This document shows, piece by piece, positions 43,770 through 54,621 of a DNA stretch of 64,000 nucleotides. How positions within the stretch are numbered: position 1 is the first letter of the stretch; every line of letters begins with the position of its first letter. Made by a program: the position numbers and the translations under genes. Below the pieces are notes generated by a model. It did no database searches and was not told the DNA's origin. It saw only the letters and a program-made list of their open reading frames with translations. Origin of the DNA: Glaciimonas soli (GTDB lineage: Bacteria > Pseudomonadota > Gammaproteobacteria > Burkholderiales > Burkholderiaceae_D); NCBI RefSeq assembly GCF_009497155.1, contig NZ_WINI01000003.1, forward strand, positions 62,001-126,000, in the 5' to 3' direction.

Positions 43770-44324
43770 TCATGTAGCGATATCCATCCTGCATGCGGCC
43801 ATCAGCTCAGCAAAATGCGCCATGCCCGGCGTAGGCATCTCTGCATCTTTTGCCAAATCATCCCAAAGCCGTAACTGAACTGCTTCTGCAGCATAAGGCT
43901 GATTGATAAATGCCTTAGCTTCTTCTGCAGAAAATATTCCGCCCTGCAAAGTCAGACTACGCTTGGAATCTTCTGACAATTTAGCAAAATAAGCGCTATC
44001 AACGGCGCACAAATAGCGCTTGGCATCGACGTGCATGCGTATCGGTTCCAGCACCGCAGCGCTGAATAAACCACGCAAAAAGGGAATCGCGAAATATTGA
44101 TGCGCATCGTCGATGCCGCGTGCAGAAGGCGTATCACCCTGTTGATTCAGCAGGTGGCCCAGATCGTGCAATAGTGCCGCACTGATCAATTCTGTTGACG
44201 CGCCCGCTTGTTCTGCCAGCGTTGCTGTTTGCAGCGCATGCTGCAATTGCGTCAATGGTTCACCAGAATACATTTGATGACCATGCGCTTCAAACAGCGC
44301 ATTGATTTGGGGGATAGTAATCAT
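43770..44324 (-). CDS. PhnZ-like HD-domain diiron oxygenase
   Basis: Protein of 184 residues starting at the ATG whose first base is shared with the last base of the phnY stop (TGATG). It belongs to the HD-domain proteins of phosphonate operons related to PhnZ and TmpB. All expected iron ligands are visible: Tyr19 and Glu22 in MYSGEPLTQLQHA, His29, His53-Asp54 in LLHDLGH, His75, His98 in RMHVDAKRYL, and Asp155 or 156 in LRLWDDLAKD, with spacing close to PhnZ. PhnZ cleaves the C-P bond of 1-hydroxy-2-aminoethylphosphonate with O2. No 2-oxoglutarate hydroxylase (PhnY* or TmpA) lies nearby. Whether it acts on hydroxylated or N-methylated phosphonates is unknown. Confidence 0.85.
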   Translation of the reverse strand: MITIPQINALFEAHGHQMYSGEPLTQLQHALQTATLAEQAGASTELISAALLHDLGHLLNQQGDTPSARGIDDAHQYFAIPFLRGLFSAAVLEPIRMHVDAKRYLCAVDSAYFAKLSEDSKRSLTLQGGIFSAEEAKAFINQPYAAEAVQLRLWDDLAKDAEMPTPGMAHFAELMAACRMDIAT

Positions 44325-45790
44325 CAACCTATCCAAGGTAAGGAATAAGTTTTGGTATTGCTGAAGCTTTTCATCGCCTCTTGCACACCTTCTTTATAGC
44401 CCAGACCGGAGTCTTTGATGCCACCGAATGGCGTCAATTCCAAACGATACCCAGGCACTTCGCGCACATTGACACTCCCGACTTCCAGCTCGCGAATAAA
44501 GCGCGTGATGTAATCCATGCGATTGGTGCAAACGGATGACGACAAGCCATATGGCGTCGAATTGGAAATCCGAATCGCGTCGTTGATATCGGTGCAACGT
44601 ATCACCGGCGACACCGGGCCAAATGTTTCTTCAGCCACCAACTGACAATCAAAAGGGACATGATCTAACACCGTAGGCGCGTACAGCGCGCCGTTGCGTG
44701 TGTTACCAAACAACAGCTTGGCACCATGACTTTGCGCGTCATTGACTTTGGCCTGGAACTCCATCGCCGCACGCGCATCGATCACACTGCCCATATCGTT
44801 TTGCAGATTCATAGGATCGCCGAATTTCAGTGCACGTGTTTTGCTCACCAACAGATCAACAAACTCATCGGCGACAGCTTGATGCACAATCATCCGTTTA
44901 ATCGCGGTGCAACGCTGTCCGGAATTTTTATACGAGCCAGACACGGCCAGTGTTGCGGCCTCTTCGATATCCGCATCCTCCATCACGATGATAGGATCAT
45001 TGCCGCCCAATTCCAAGATCTGGCGTTTGTAGACGGCTTTTCCTGCAATGTATTTTCCGATTGGCACACCACCAGTGAAGGTGACCAAATCAACGTCTGC
45101 ATTGGTCAGCATTTCGTCGGCAATTTCTTTAGGATCACCAGTAACGACAGAAAACATTTCTGGCGGCAGCCCCGCTTCATACAAAATATCCGCAAGCAGC
45201 AATGCCGAAAATGGTGTTTTCTCGGTTGGCTTGAGCACCATGCGATTATTCGTCGCAATGGATGGCGCGACTTTGTGCGCAACTTGATTCAGCGGATGAT
45301 TAAACGGTGTGATAGCAGCAATCGCGCCCAGCAATGGCTCTTTCATCGTATAGACTTTGCGCTGCTTGCCGTGCGGCGTCAGATCGCATGAGAATACCTG
45401 ACCATCATCAATCAACGCTTGATTAGCAGCGAACACAAACACATCGCAAGCGCGGCCAACTTCATACAACGTATCTTTTTTGCACAAGCCGGATTCGGCA
45501 GTGATCAAGTCAGAAATGGCGTCGGCATTTGCACGCAGCAAAGCAGATGCCTTCAGCATAATTTGCGAACGATCGTAGCGTGTTAATTGGGATTTGAATT
45601 GGCGGGCGCTGCGGAACGCATCTTGAATATCGCCGACAGTTGCCTTGGGAATTGTTCCGACCAGTGCGCCGCTGTAGGGATTAAACACTTCGATTAGTCG
45701 TTCGTTGCCAACCAACTTCCCTGCAATCCGCATCTTTTGATGGAGTGGCTCACCTTGCTTCAACTTGCTTAACTCGTTCAGCATCGACAT
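44324..45790 (-). CDS. phnY: Phosphonoacetaldehyde dehydrogenase
   Basis: Aldehyde dehydrogenase of 488 residues. Catalytic Cys in SGQRCTA near 290, general-base Glu in LELGGNDP near 255. The placement between phnA and the phosphonate HD gene, with phnW divergent, identifies it as PhnY, which oxidises phosphonoacetaldehyde to phosphonoacetate with NAD+. Its stop overlaps the next start by one base. It follows phnA by 76 bases. Internal YDRSQIMLKAS and EVPGYRLELTPFGG are typical of this subfamily. Confidence 0.92.
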   Translation of the reverse strand: MSMLNELSKLKQGEPLHQKMRIAGKLVGNERLIEVFNPYSGALVGTIPKATVGDIQDAFRSARQFKSQLTRYDRSQIMLKASALLRANADAISDLITAESGLCKKDTLYEVGRACDVFVFAANQALIDDGQVFSCDLTPHGKQRKVYTMKEPLLGAIAAITPFNHPLNQVAHKVAPSIATNNRMVLKPTEKTPFSALLLADILYEAGLPPEMFSVVTGDPKEIADEMLTNADVDLVTFTGGVPIGKYIAGKAVYKRQILELGGNDPIIVMEDADIEEAATLAVSGSYKNSGQRCTAIKRMIVHQAVADEFVDLLVSKTRALKFGDPMNLQNDMGSVIDARAAMEFQAKVNDAQSHGAKLLFGNTRNGALYAPTVLDHVPFDCQLVAEETFGPVSPVIRCTDINDAIRISNSTPYGLSSSVCTNRMDYITRFIRELEVGSVNVREVPGYRLELTPFGGIKDSGLGYKEGVQEAMKSFSNTKTYSLPWIG

Positions 45791-45866
45791 CTTATTTCTC
45801 GATTTTTGATTAATACAGGGTTATTAATTCCTCTCCGCCGATTGCGGGCAGGAGGAAAACTACGTT

Positions 45867-47093
<1,227 letters not shown>

Positions 47094-47133
47094 CTAGCCT
47101 TTTTATCTAAAAATAATTCGTATTGAAAGCCGA

Positions 47134-47901
47134 TTACTGACGCGCTACAAGATCGCCAACTGGCTCTAAATGCAATTCGGCATCACTCTGTACTGCCAGT
47201 GCACGATGCATACGATCGCGCCCAGCTAGTGCATGTTCACGCATGATGCTGCCGGCGTCTTGCGCGTTACCTGTTGCAATCGCTTCGACTATCTTGTGAT
47301 GTTCAGCGATCGAGGTTGGCAAGCTTCGGTTTCTGGCCAATTCCGCCAATGCTGAACGGCGAAATAAACTCAGTTCGTTGACCAGGCGACGGTAGGTATG
47401 AATGAGCTTTTGGTTATTGGTCATATTCAATAACAAATCATGAAACACCAGATTCATCGCCGAATAGCCGTCGACATCGTCGCTGGCGACCATGCCGTCC
47501 ATACGACTAAGCAGCGTGTGCAACTCCTGGATTTGCGCTTCGGTGATAGTGGTTGCCAGTTTGCGGCCAATCAACTCATCCAATGCTGCACGGACTTCAT
47601 AAATATCGTCCGCCTCTTCCGTTGAAATCTGCCGTACAAAAACGCCGCAATTTTTTTCCTGCTGAACCAGACCAACTTCTTCCAAGGCACGAAATGCTTC
47701 ACGCACTGGGCCGCGTGAAACGCCTAGCATTTCCGCCAATGAAACTTCATTCAGCTTGTCGCCAGCAGCCAAGTCGCCTGCCAGAATCATGCGCTCCAGC
47801 TCTTGCTGGACCAAAGACGGTAAGGAGTTTTTCTGAAGCAGAGCAATGGTGCTCATTGTGCGGTTTGCGATATTCGTCATCTGGGAGCTATCTTTTTTCA
47901 T
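47134..47901 (-). CDS. GntR/FadR-type regulator of phosphonate cluster
   Basis: Regulator of 255 residues. The winged helix covers about 30-90 (LNEVSLAEMLGVSRGPVREA) and an FCD-type effector domain 100-235 with His/Asp metal-type residues (NLVFHDLLLNMTNN). It heads the minus-strand operon with phnA, phnY, HD and FAD genes and is divergent from phnW. A perfect palindrome 30 bases upstream is the likely operator. ATG codons at 47880 and 47856 are alternative starts; none has a strong ribosome binding site. Confidence 0.9.
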   Translation of the reverse strand: MKKDSSQMTNIANRTMSTIALLQKNSLPSLVQQELERMILAGDLAAGDKLNEVSLAEMLGVSRGPVREAFRALEEVGLVQQEKNCGVFVRQISTEEADDIYEVRAALDELIGRKLATTITEAQIQELHTLLSRMDGMVASDDVDGYSAMNLVFHDLLLNMTNNQKLIHTYRRLVNELSLFRRSALAELARNRSLPTSIAEHHKIVEAIATGNAQDAGSIMREHALAGRDRMHRALAVQSDAELHLEPVGDLVARQ

Positions 47902-47914
47902 TCACGATGATTGC

Positions 47915-47946
47915 ATTCTAATGTAATTTTCTGTAGATTGTCTACA
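47915..47946 (-). promoter_or_regulatory. GntR operator overlapping promoter
   Basis: TGTAGATTGTCTACA (47932-47946) is a perfect six-base inverted repeat around TTG, the size of FadR/FCD-regulator operators. On the minus strand TAGACA within it can serve as -35 with TAGAAT (47915-47920) as -10 at 18 bases. A repressor bound there would block RNA polymerase. Confidence 0.65.
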
Positions 47947-48119
47947 AAATACATAATGCAATTTGAAAATGACTAAAAATACCCCGCTGAAACAAGGCCT
48001 CCATTAGAACAATGTTTTATTACCGGATGATGAAGTGCGCCGTTTGATAAGCACATTCACCAACAACTGATCATTAAATAGCAATTAATTAAGCAAGAAC
48101 AAATAATGAATTTGGAAAT

Positions 48120-48191
48120 CGTCGTCATTCCCGCGAACGCGGGAATCCATCTTACGAAACTTGGATCTCCGCGTTCGCGAGGATGACGACG
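48120..48191. repeat. Paired inverted repeat, family B
   Basis: Left arm CGTCGTCATTCCCGCGAACG(CGGGAATCCA) and right arm, on the complement, CGTCGTCATCCTCGCGAACG(CGGAGATCCA): 30 bases with few mismatches, about 12 bases between. Each arm also holds its own small palindrome (CGCGAACGCG-like). A degenerate single arm lies at 22019. It looks like a REP/BIME-type or miniature transposable element upstream of phnW. Confidence 0.82.
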
Positions 48192-48263
48192 GCATTATTT
48201 AAATGGATTATTTGGTATTGCTTAACAAATTTAGAACCTACCCGCTTCACGAAAAGGAAAAAC

Positions 48264-49388
48264 ATGAGCTTAGTTAGCCGCGACCCCATTCTTCTCACGC
48301 CCGGTCCATTAACCACATCACTCGCGACCAAAACTGCGATGCTGCGTGACTGGGGTTCATGGGATGCGTCGTTCAACGCCATCACCATCGACATGCGCAA
48401 ACACTTGCTGACTATCGCCAATGCGCATGACAACCATGTCTGCGTGCCCATGCAGGGCAGTGGCACGTTTTCGATTGAAGCCGCCATCAACACATTGTTA
48501 CCGCGCGACAGTCATATGCTGGTGTTGATCAACGGTGCCTACGGTAAACGCATGGCAAAAATCATCAGCATGATGGGGCGTAAAGTATCGGTATTTGAGA
48601 CAGCAGACGATGTCTCCGCTACCGCTGCTGATGTCGAGCGTTTATTGGAAAGCGATCGCAGCATCAGCCACGTCGGCGTGATTCATTGCGAAACCAGCAC
48701 CGGTATTCTTAATCCGCTACGTGAAATCGCACAAATCGTCGCTCGCCATCAACGCAGCCTGATCATTGATGCGATGAGTTCTTTCGGTGCGCTAGAAATT
48801 GATGCGGCAAAGATTCCGTTCGATGCCCTGATCGCCGCCAGCGGCAAATGCATAGAAGGTCCGCCGGGAATGGGTTTTGTGTTGGTGCGCAAAAGCGTGC
48901 TGGAACAATCCGAAGGCAATTCCACTTCGCTGGCGCTGGATCTGTACGATCAGTGGTCTTATATGGAGAAAACCACGCAATGGCGCTTTACGCCGCCGAC
49001 TCACATCGTGGCGGCATTTCATCAAGCCTTAATTCAGTTTGTTGCTGAAGGCAGCCAGGCCGCACGATTTGCGCGCTATCAAAAAAATTATGAAGCATTG
49101 ATGGCGGGTATGGAAGAACTTGGCTTGAAGCCATTCCTTGATCCAAAAATCCAGGCGCCTATCATCGTGACGATGCATGCTCCCGACAGCAGCCACTACG
49201 ATTTCAAACGCTTTTATAACAGCGTGCGCGATAAAGGATTTATTTTATATCCGGGAAAACTGACACAAGCAGAAACCTTCCGCATCGGCTGTATCGGCGC
49301 GATTGGCGCTGAAGAAATGCGGCAGGCTGTGCATGCGATTGGTGATGCGTTGCAGGAGATGGGAATTAAAACGAAGAATATTGAATAA
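48264..49388 (+). CDS. phnW: 2-aminoethylphosphonate--pyruvate transaminase
   Basis: PLP-dependent aminotransferase of 374 residues from the ATG at 48264 (AAGGAAAAAC upstream; an earlier in-frame ATG lies in the repeat). It starts [20 protein letters not shown] and has [12 protein letters not shown] near 170 and the PLP lysine in [14 protein letters not shown] near 195, all diagnostic of PhnW. It moves the amino group of 2-aminoethylphosphonate to pyruvate, giving phosphonoacetaldehyde and alanine. It is divergent from the GntR-phnA-phnY operon and convergent with the DUF971 gene. Confidence 0.95.
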   Translation: MSLVSRDPILLTPGPLTTSLATKTAMLRDWGSWDASFNAITIDMRKHLLTIANAHDNHVCVPMQGSGTFSIEAAINTLLPRDSHMLVLINGAYGKRMAKIISMMGRKVSVFETADDVSATAADVERLLESDRSISHVGVIHCETSTGILNPLREIAQIVARHQRSLIIDAMSSFGALEIDAAKIPFDALIAASGKCIEGPPGMGFVLVRKSVLEQSEGNSTSLALDLYDQWSYMEKTTQWRFTPPTHIVAAFHQALIQFVAEGSQAARFARYQKNYEALMAGMEELGLKPFLDPKIQAPIIVTMHAPDSSHYDFKRFYNSVRDKGFILYPGKLTQAETFRIGCIGAIGAEEMRQAVHAIGDALQEMGIKTKNIE

Positions 49389-49400
49389 AGTGATCTGACG

Positions 49401-49433
49401 CTGTCCACGAAAAACGATGTCTTTCGTGGACAG
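49401..49433. terminator. Hairpin between convergent phnW and DUF971 genes
   Basis: Perfect 12-base stem CTGTCCACGAAA / TTTCGTGGACAG with a nine-base loop. T-run weak (AAATCTTT), so strength is uncertain, but position suits a bidirectional terminator. Confidence 0.65.
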
Positions 49434-49442
49434 AAATCTTTG

Positions 49443-49874
49443 CTAAGCGCAGCCGTGCCCACCCGCCGTTTTGGCTGTCATCGGCAAGTCGCGCCCTGCT
49501 TCACGGCCATGACCAGCGTCATCCAGACGACGCAAATAATCTTCCCACAACGCGTCCTGCTCGCTGCCCAATTTATAGAGATAAGGCCAGGTGTAAATGC
49601 CACTGGCATGACCATCGGAAAAAGTTGGCTTCACCGCATAATTGCCAACAGGATCAAGCGCTGCCAGCGTCACATTGCGCTTGCCGGTTTGCAGCGTCTC
49701 TTGTCCTTCACCATGGCCTTGCACTTCAGCCGATGGTGAATACACACGCATCAATTCAAATGGCAATGAGAACGTTGCGCCATCATCAAACGTTACGTCC
49801 AGCACTTGTGACTTTTGGTGCGCTGTGAATGCTACCGGGATCGGCGTTGGTGCGGATTGTTTAGAACCTAGCAT
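49443..49874 (-). CDS. DUF971 family protein
   Basis: Protein of 143 residues starting at MLGSKQSAPTPIPVAF. Residues 15-105 form the DUF971 domain, the N-terminal fold of gamma-butyrobetaine hydroxylase (LDVTFDDGATFSLPFELMRV; VGNYAVKPTFSDGHASGIYT). The C-terminus is His/Gly-rich (AKTAGGHGCA). Stand-alone DUF971 proteins are often near ubiE or iron-sulfur genes in betaproteobacteria; their role is not settled. It follows the HIT gene by 13 bases on the same strand. Confidence 0.88.
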   Translation of the reverse strand: MLGSKQSAPTPIPVAFTAHQKSQVLDVTFDDGATFSLPFELMRVYSPSAEVQGHGEGQETLQTGKRNVTLAALDPVGNYAVKPTFSDGHASGIYTWPYLYKLGSEQDALWEDYLRRLDDAGHGREAGRDLPMTAKTAGGHGCA

Positions 49875-49887
49875 GATGTTTTCCGCT

Positions 49888-50319
49888 TTAGTTAAGACTG
49901 TTTTTAAAATCTGCCTGCATTGCAATTTTCAACGCTGGCAATACGGCACGACGCTGTGCCAATGCGGCCGGTTCTTCCTGATTGATTGCGCCCCACACCG
50001 GATTCGGGAAATGCACATCGTCCAGATAGCGTGGTATCACATGCCAATGCAAATGCGGCGTCATATTGCCAAAACAAGCCAGGTTGATTTTTTCTGGCTG
50101 CATCACACTACGAATTACCGTTTCGACTTGCCAGACTGCTTGCATAAAAATGTTTCGGTCAGCAGCCGACAAGTCGGTCATTTCTTTGACATGCGCATTC
50201 CAGATCACGCGACAAAATCCCGGGTACTGCGCATCATCAATCAAGACCACCCGGTATTTTTCGGTGCGATGAAGAACTTCTCCACCGTCACCACTACACA
50301 GTTCGCAAGGCTTTGTCAT
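49888..50319 (-). CDS. HIT family hydrolase
   Basis: Protein of 143 residues with the histidine-triad motif as HLHWHVIPR near 90-98 and an N-terminal CxxC (CELCSG). HIT proteins hydrolyse or transfer nucleotides such as AMP-lysine, ApnA or dinucleoside polyphosphates. It lies four bases downstream of the large FAD/Fe-S oxidoreductase and before DUF971, a regular Burkholderiales trio. Substrate unknown. Confidence 0.93.
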   Translation of the reverse strand: MTKPCELCSGDGGEVLHRTEKYRVVLIDDAQYPGFCRVIWNAHVKEMTDLSAADRNIFMQAVWQVETVIRSVMQPEKINLACFGNMTPHLHWHVIPRYLDDVHFPNPVWGAINQEEPAALAQRRAVLPALKIAMQADFKNSLN

Positions 50320-50323
50320 GGTT

Positions 50324-53300
50324 TTATACCAATACGCGTTCTATACCGCCACTGTTTGCACGACTGACATATTCAGGTAACCAGTTTTCACCAAGAATAT
50401 GCTTCGCCATTTCAACCACGATGTAATCCGCAGTCGTGCCGGAATCATCGTTATAGCGCGTCAAACCCTGCAAACAGGATGGGCAAGAAGTCAGGATTTT
50501 GACATCCCCGGCAAAACCATCGGCGCGTACTTTATCTGCGCCTTTGATCATTTCTTCTTCTTTGCGGAAACGTACCTGGGTCGACACATCAGGGCGACTC
50601 ACTCCGAATGTACCGGATTCGCCGCAGCAGCGCTCATTCTTTTCAATCTTCTGATTGTCGACTGTAGTAATTAGCGCATTCACCGTTTTCAGCGGGTCCT
50701 GCAATTTCATCGGGCTGTGGCAAGGATCGTGATACATGTAGCGCGTACCGCTGACGCCTTCCAGCTTCAGATTTTTTTCAAGCAGATATTCATGGATGTC
50801 CATGATGCGACAACCAGGGAAAATCTTCTCAAACTCATAACCTTGCAACTGATCGTAGCAAGTGCCGCACGATACGATGACGGTTTTAATGTCGAGATAA
50901 TTGAGCGTATTCGCCATGCGATGGAACAGCACGCGATTGTCGGTAATAATTTTTTCAGCTTTGTCGTAATCACCCGAACCACGTTGCGGATAACCACAGC
51001 ACAGATAACCCGGCGGCAAAACCGTTTGCACACCGACATGCCACAACATCGCTTGCGTAGCCAAACCGACTTGCGAGAATAAACGCTCAGAACCACAACC
51101 AGGGAAATAAAATACTGCCTCAGTTTCTGCTGATGTGGCTTGCGGATTACGGATAATAGGGACGACTTTGTCGTCTTCAATATCAAGCAATGCGCGCGCA
51201 GTTTTCTTCGGCAGATTGCCAGGCATTTTCTTATTGATGAAGTGAATCACCTGTTCTTTGATCGGCGCTTTACCTATCGTCGATGGCGGCGCTTTGGTCT
51301 GTTTTTTGGCAAACTTTTTCAGTACGTCATTACCCAACCGTTGCGCTTTGAAACCCCAATCTGTCATGACTTTGCGCGTCATATTAATCGTCGCCGGATC
51401 TTTGGCGTTGAGGAAAAACATCGCTGCCGTAGTACCGGGATTGAATGATTTTTTGTTCATCTTGCGCAACAAATTGCGCATGTTCATTGAGACATTACCG
51501 AAGTCGATATCGACCGGACATGGCGTCACGCACTTATGACAAACCGTGCAATGGTCAGCGACATCTTCAAACTCTTCCCAGTGTTTGATGGATATCCCGC
51601 GGCGCGTTTGTTCTTCATACAAAAACGCTTCGACCAGCAACGACGTCGCCAGAATTTTGTTACGTGGTGAGTACAACAAATTAGCGCGTGGCACATGTGT
51701 TGCGCACACTGGCTTACACTTACCGCAACGCAGACAATCTTTGACGCTGTTGGCAATATCACCGATATCGCTTTGCTGCATGATCAACGATTCATGCCCC
51801 ATCAAACCGAATGATGGCGTATAGGCATTGCGCAAATCGGCGTCGAAACCGGGCAAATTCAACAACTTGCCTTTATTGAAGCGGCCTGTCGGATCGACAC
51901 GTAATTTGTAATCGCGGAATTCGCTGATTTCCTCTTCATGCAAAAACTCCAGCTTGGTAATCCCAATCCCGTGCTCACCCGAAATCACACCATTCAGCGA
52001 ACGCGCCAATTCCATGATGCGTGCGACGGCAGCATGCGCATCTTGCAGCATTTCGTAATGATCAGAATTGACCGGCAAATTGGTGTGGACATTGCCGTCA
52101 CCAGCGTGCATGTGCAGCGCAACGAAGACGCGACCGCGCAAGACTTTTTTGTGGATCGCCGTGCATTCGTCCAGTATCAGCTTGAACGATGCGCCATTAA
52201 AGATTTGACGCAGTTGTGCGCGCACTTCCTGTTTCCACGAAATCTGAATAGTGCGGTCTTGCACTACATCAAACACGCGTGCCGTCGGTTGTTGAACCAG
52301 GCGTTGTTGAAACGTGACCTGCAGTTTTTCTAAACCTAGCTCTACCAATTTTTCTTTGGCATCTAATAATGGCAGATCCAAATTCGTTAACAAATATGTC
52401 CAACGCGCCTTGGCATTATTTAATAAATCTTCTGCCTGATGCACACGATCTTCAAGCAATTCTGCAGCGGGGATATCGTCGCCATCTGCATCTTCGCTCT
52501 TGCCTAAAGGCAGATTGCCTTTAGCGATAAATGCTTGCAAGCCGTCGATCAGTTGCAGTTTGTTGCGAATCGACAGTTCAATATTGATGCGCTCGATTCC
52601 ATCGGTGTATTCGCCCATGCGATTGAGCGGAATCACCACGTCTTCGTTAATCTTGAACGCGTTGGTATGCTTAGAAATCGCCGCTGTACGCGCGCGGTCT
52701 AACCAGAATTTTTTACGCGCTTCCGGACTAACAGCAACGAAACCTTCGCCCACGCGATTGTTCGCCAGACGCACCACTTCCGATGCGGTATGCGCAACGG
52801 CATTCTCATCGTCACCAACGATATCGCCAAACAAGGCCATTTTTGGCAGCACGCCGCGTTTGGATTTAGTGCTGTAACCCACAGCACGTAAATAACGCTC
52901 GTCCAGATGCTCTAAACCGGCTAAACGGATAGACGAAAATGCAGGATCGCCATTTTTTGGCAAGCTGTCGAGATAGTCTTTAATCTCCACGATCGACGGA
53001 ATCGCATCACGCGCCTGTCCGAAAAATTCCAGACAAACGGTGCGTGTGAATTTTGGCATCTTGTGCAAAATCCAGACGCCGGAAGTGATCAAACCATCGC
53101 AACCTTCTTTTTGAATCCCAGGCAAACCCGCCAGGAATTTATCGGTCACATCTTTCCCCAGACCTTCTTTGCGGAACTTGCGGCCTGGAATTTCCAGAAT
53201 CTCGGTTTTAAATACCGCTTCGGCCGGATGACCTTTGGCGGCAGGATGGCGCCAATCCAGTTTAAAACGCGCCAATGGCGTGTCGTGTATCTTGCTCAGA

Positions 53301-54343
53301 TTGTGATCAAGACGCGTTACTTCCAGCCAATCACCGTTCGGATCAACCATCTTCCAGCTCGCCAGATTGTCGAGCGCAGTTCCCCACAATAGCGCTTTTT
53401 TACCACCCGCATTCATGGCGATATTGCCGCCTATACAGGATGCTTCGGCGGAAGTCGGATCAACCGCAAACACGAAACCAGCTTTTTCAGCAGCATCGGA
53501 AACACGTTTGGTAACGACACCCGCACCAGAAAAAATAGTGGCGTATTCAGTCTCCAGACCCGGCAAGATTTTCATCTCCACCGCGCCTAATTGCTCCAGT
53601 TTTTCAGTATTGATCACCGCAGATAACGGTGTCAGCGGAATCGCGCCGCCGGTGTAACCAGTGCCGCCGCCGCGTGGGATGATGGTCAGCCCAAGCTCGA
53701 TACAGCCCTTAACCAAGCCCGCCATTTCATCTTCACCATCCGGTGTCAACACCACGAACGGATACTCAACCCGCCAGTCAGTGGCATCCGTCACATGCGA
53801 AACACGCGACAAACCGTCAAACTTGATATTGTCCTTAGCGGTGTAACGGCCCAAAATTCTGTTGGTACGTTTACGTAAATCGTAGGTTTGCTTGAATTCA
53901 TCAGCAAACGAGGCAATCGCCTGGCGCGCGGCCTTCAGCAGTGCTTCCACCTTGGCGCTACGAATATGCCCGTCAGCATCGTCGCCTTCGGCCAATTCGG
54001 TATCCATCCGTCGCTTATCGACTTCCGCCAGACGATGGTTAAGCGCATCGATCAAGGCCTGACGACGCTTAGGATTATCAAGCAAATCATCTTGCAAATA
54101 CGGATTACGCCGCACCACCCAGATATCGCCCAACACTTCATACAACATGCGCGCCGACCGACCGGTCTGGCGCTTGCCGCGTAATTCATCGAGTAATTTC
54201 CATGATTCCTCGCCGAGCAAGCGGATCACGATTTCACGATCGGAAAACGACGTGTAGTTATAGGGAATCTCACGCAAACGCGTAGGAGTGGCGCCGTTAG
54301 GGGCATCAGACATCAGGGCTGGAATTTGTACGGGGGCGTTCAT
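50324..54343 (-). CDS. DUF3683 FAD / Fe-S / CCG fusion oxidoreductase
   Basis: Very large protein of 1339 residues. Order of parts: N-terminal DUF3683 (about 20-160), FAD-binding type 4 (about 190-340, [20 protein letters not shown]), FAD-linked oxidase C-terminal domain (to about 830, [13 protein letters not shown] and [13 protein letters not shown]), two 4Fe-4S sites (C870, C873, C876, C880 and C932, C935, C938, C942), and two CCG domains ([10 protein letters not shown] with PGYLCCGYP near 1083-1116; YHDPCHSP with [10 protein letters not shown] near 1205-1250). It combines what GlcD, GlcF and LldE-like subunits do separately, so it likely oxidises a 2-hydroxy acid (D-lactate, glycolate or similar) and feeds electrons to quinone. 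Substrate not known. No signal peptide. Confidence 0.92.
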   Translation of the reverse strand: MNAPVQIPALMSDAPNGATPTRLREIPYNYTSFSDREIVIRLLGEESWKLLDELRGKRQTGRSARMLYEVLGDIWVVRRNPYLQDDLLDNPKRRQALIDALNHRLAEVDKRRMDTELAEGDDADGHIRSAKVEALLKAARQAIASFADEFKQTYDLRKRTNRILGRYTAKDNIKFDGLSRVSHVTDATDWRVEYPFVVLTPDGEDEMAGLVKGCIELGLTIIPRGGGTGYTGGAIPLTPLSAVINTEKLEQLGAVEMKILPGLETEYATIFSGAGVVTKRVSDAAEKAGFVFAVDPTSAEASCIGGNIAMNAGGKKALLWGTALDNLASWKMVDPNGDWLEVTRLDHNLSKIHDTPLARFKLDWRHPAAKGHPAEAVFKTEILEIPGRKFRKEGLGKDVTDKFLAGLPGIQKEGCDGLITSGVWILHKMPKFTRTVCLEFFGQARDAIPSIVEIKDYLDSLPKNGDPAFSSIRLAGLEHLDERYLRAVGYSTKSKRGVLPKMALFGDIVGDDENAVAHTASEVVRLANNRVGEGFVAVSPEARKKFWLDRARTAAISKHTNAFKINEDVVIPLNRMGEYTDGIERINIELSIRNKLQLIDGLQAFIAKGNLPLGKSEDADGDDIPAAELLEDRVHQAEDLLNNAKARWTYLLTNLDLPLLDAKEKLVELGLEKLQVTFQQRLVQQPTARVFDVVQDRTIQISWKQEVRAQLRQIFNGASFKLILDECTAIHKKVLRGRVFVALHMHAGDGNVHTNLPVNSDHYEMLQDAHAAVARIMELARSLNGVISGEHGIGITKLEFLHEEEISEFRDYKLRVDPTGRFNKGKLLNLPGFDADLRNAYTPSFGLMGHESLIMQQSDIGDIANSVKDCLRCGKCKPVCATHVPRANLLYSPRNKILATSLLVEAFLYEEQTRRGISIKHWEEFEDVADHCTVCHKCVTPCPVDIDFGNVSMNMRNLLRKMNKKSFNPGTTAAMFFLNAKDPATINMTRKVMTDWGFKAQRLGNDVLKKFAKKQTKAPPSTIGKAPIKEQVIHFINKKMPGNLPKKTARALLDIEDDKVVPIIRNPQATSAETEAVFYFPGCGSERLFSQVGLATQAMLWHVGVQTVLPPGYLCCGYPQRGSGDYDKAEKIITDNRVLFHRMANTLNYLDIKTVIVSCGTCYDQLQGYEFEKIFPGCRIMDIHEYLLEKNLKLEGVSGTRYMYHDPCHSPMKLQDPLKTVNALITTVDNQKIEKNERCCGESGTFGVSRPDVSTQVRFRKEEEMIKGADKVRADGFAGDVKILTSCPSCLQGLTRYNDDSGTTADYIVVEMAKHILGENWLPEYVSRANSGGIERVLV

Positions 54344-54621
54344 GAGTTTGAGATGGTGGAATACCGCTAAAAACGCATTTTAGCGCATCGCAACAATTTG
54401 CGATGACAAGGTGTTATTTACTGCGTCTTTTTTGAGTGAATTTATCAGAATTACTTAAAAAGCATCAATTAAAGTCGTTACATTCGAACCCGGCATAACT
54501 AACATCAGAAAGTTACACACAATCATTTGTTTTTATAACAAAATTTCCAATTGGCAATTATACTGCCGGCCTCTCAATAGAGTCATGGCTTACATGACCA
54601 AATTATAAAAAAGGGGATTTT

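Larger units (their letters stand above)
47902..48263. other. Divergent intergenic region, GntR / phnW
   Basis: 362 bases without a gene. From left to right: a minus-strand -10 candidate TAGAAT, the 6-3-6 operator, about 170 AT-rich bases, and the paired inverted repeat at 48120-48191. The phnW promoter is not obvious; AAGGAAAAAC just before 48264 is its ribosome binding site. Confidence 0.55.

Noticed and set aside
44726-45391. 221-codon frame on the plus strand opposite phnY
   Set aside because: Antisense to a well-supported aldehyde dehydrogenase; its Cys/His/Arg-rich product resembles no family and lacks a ribosome binding site.
48120-48191. CRISPR-like pair of repeats
   Set aside because: The two arms are in opposite orientation with a short middle and no further units; this is an inverted repeat, not an array.
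49642-50367. 241-codon plus-strand frame over the HIT and DUF971 genes
   Set aside because: It overlaps two real genes on the other strand and has no recognisable domain.
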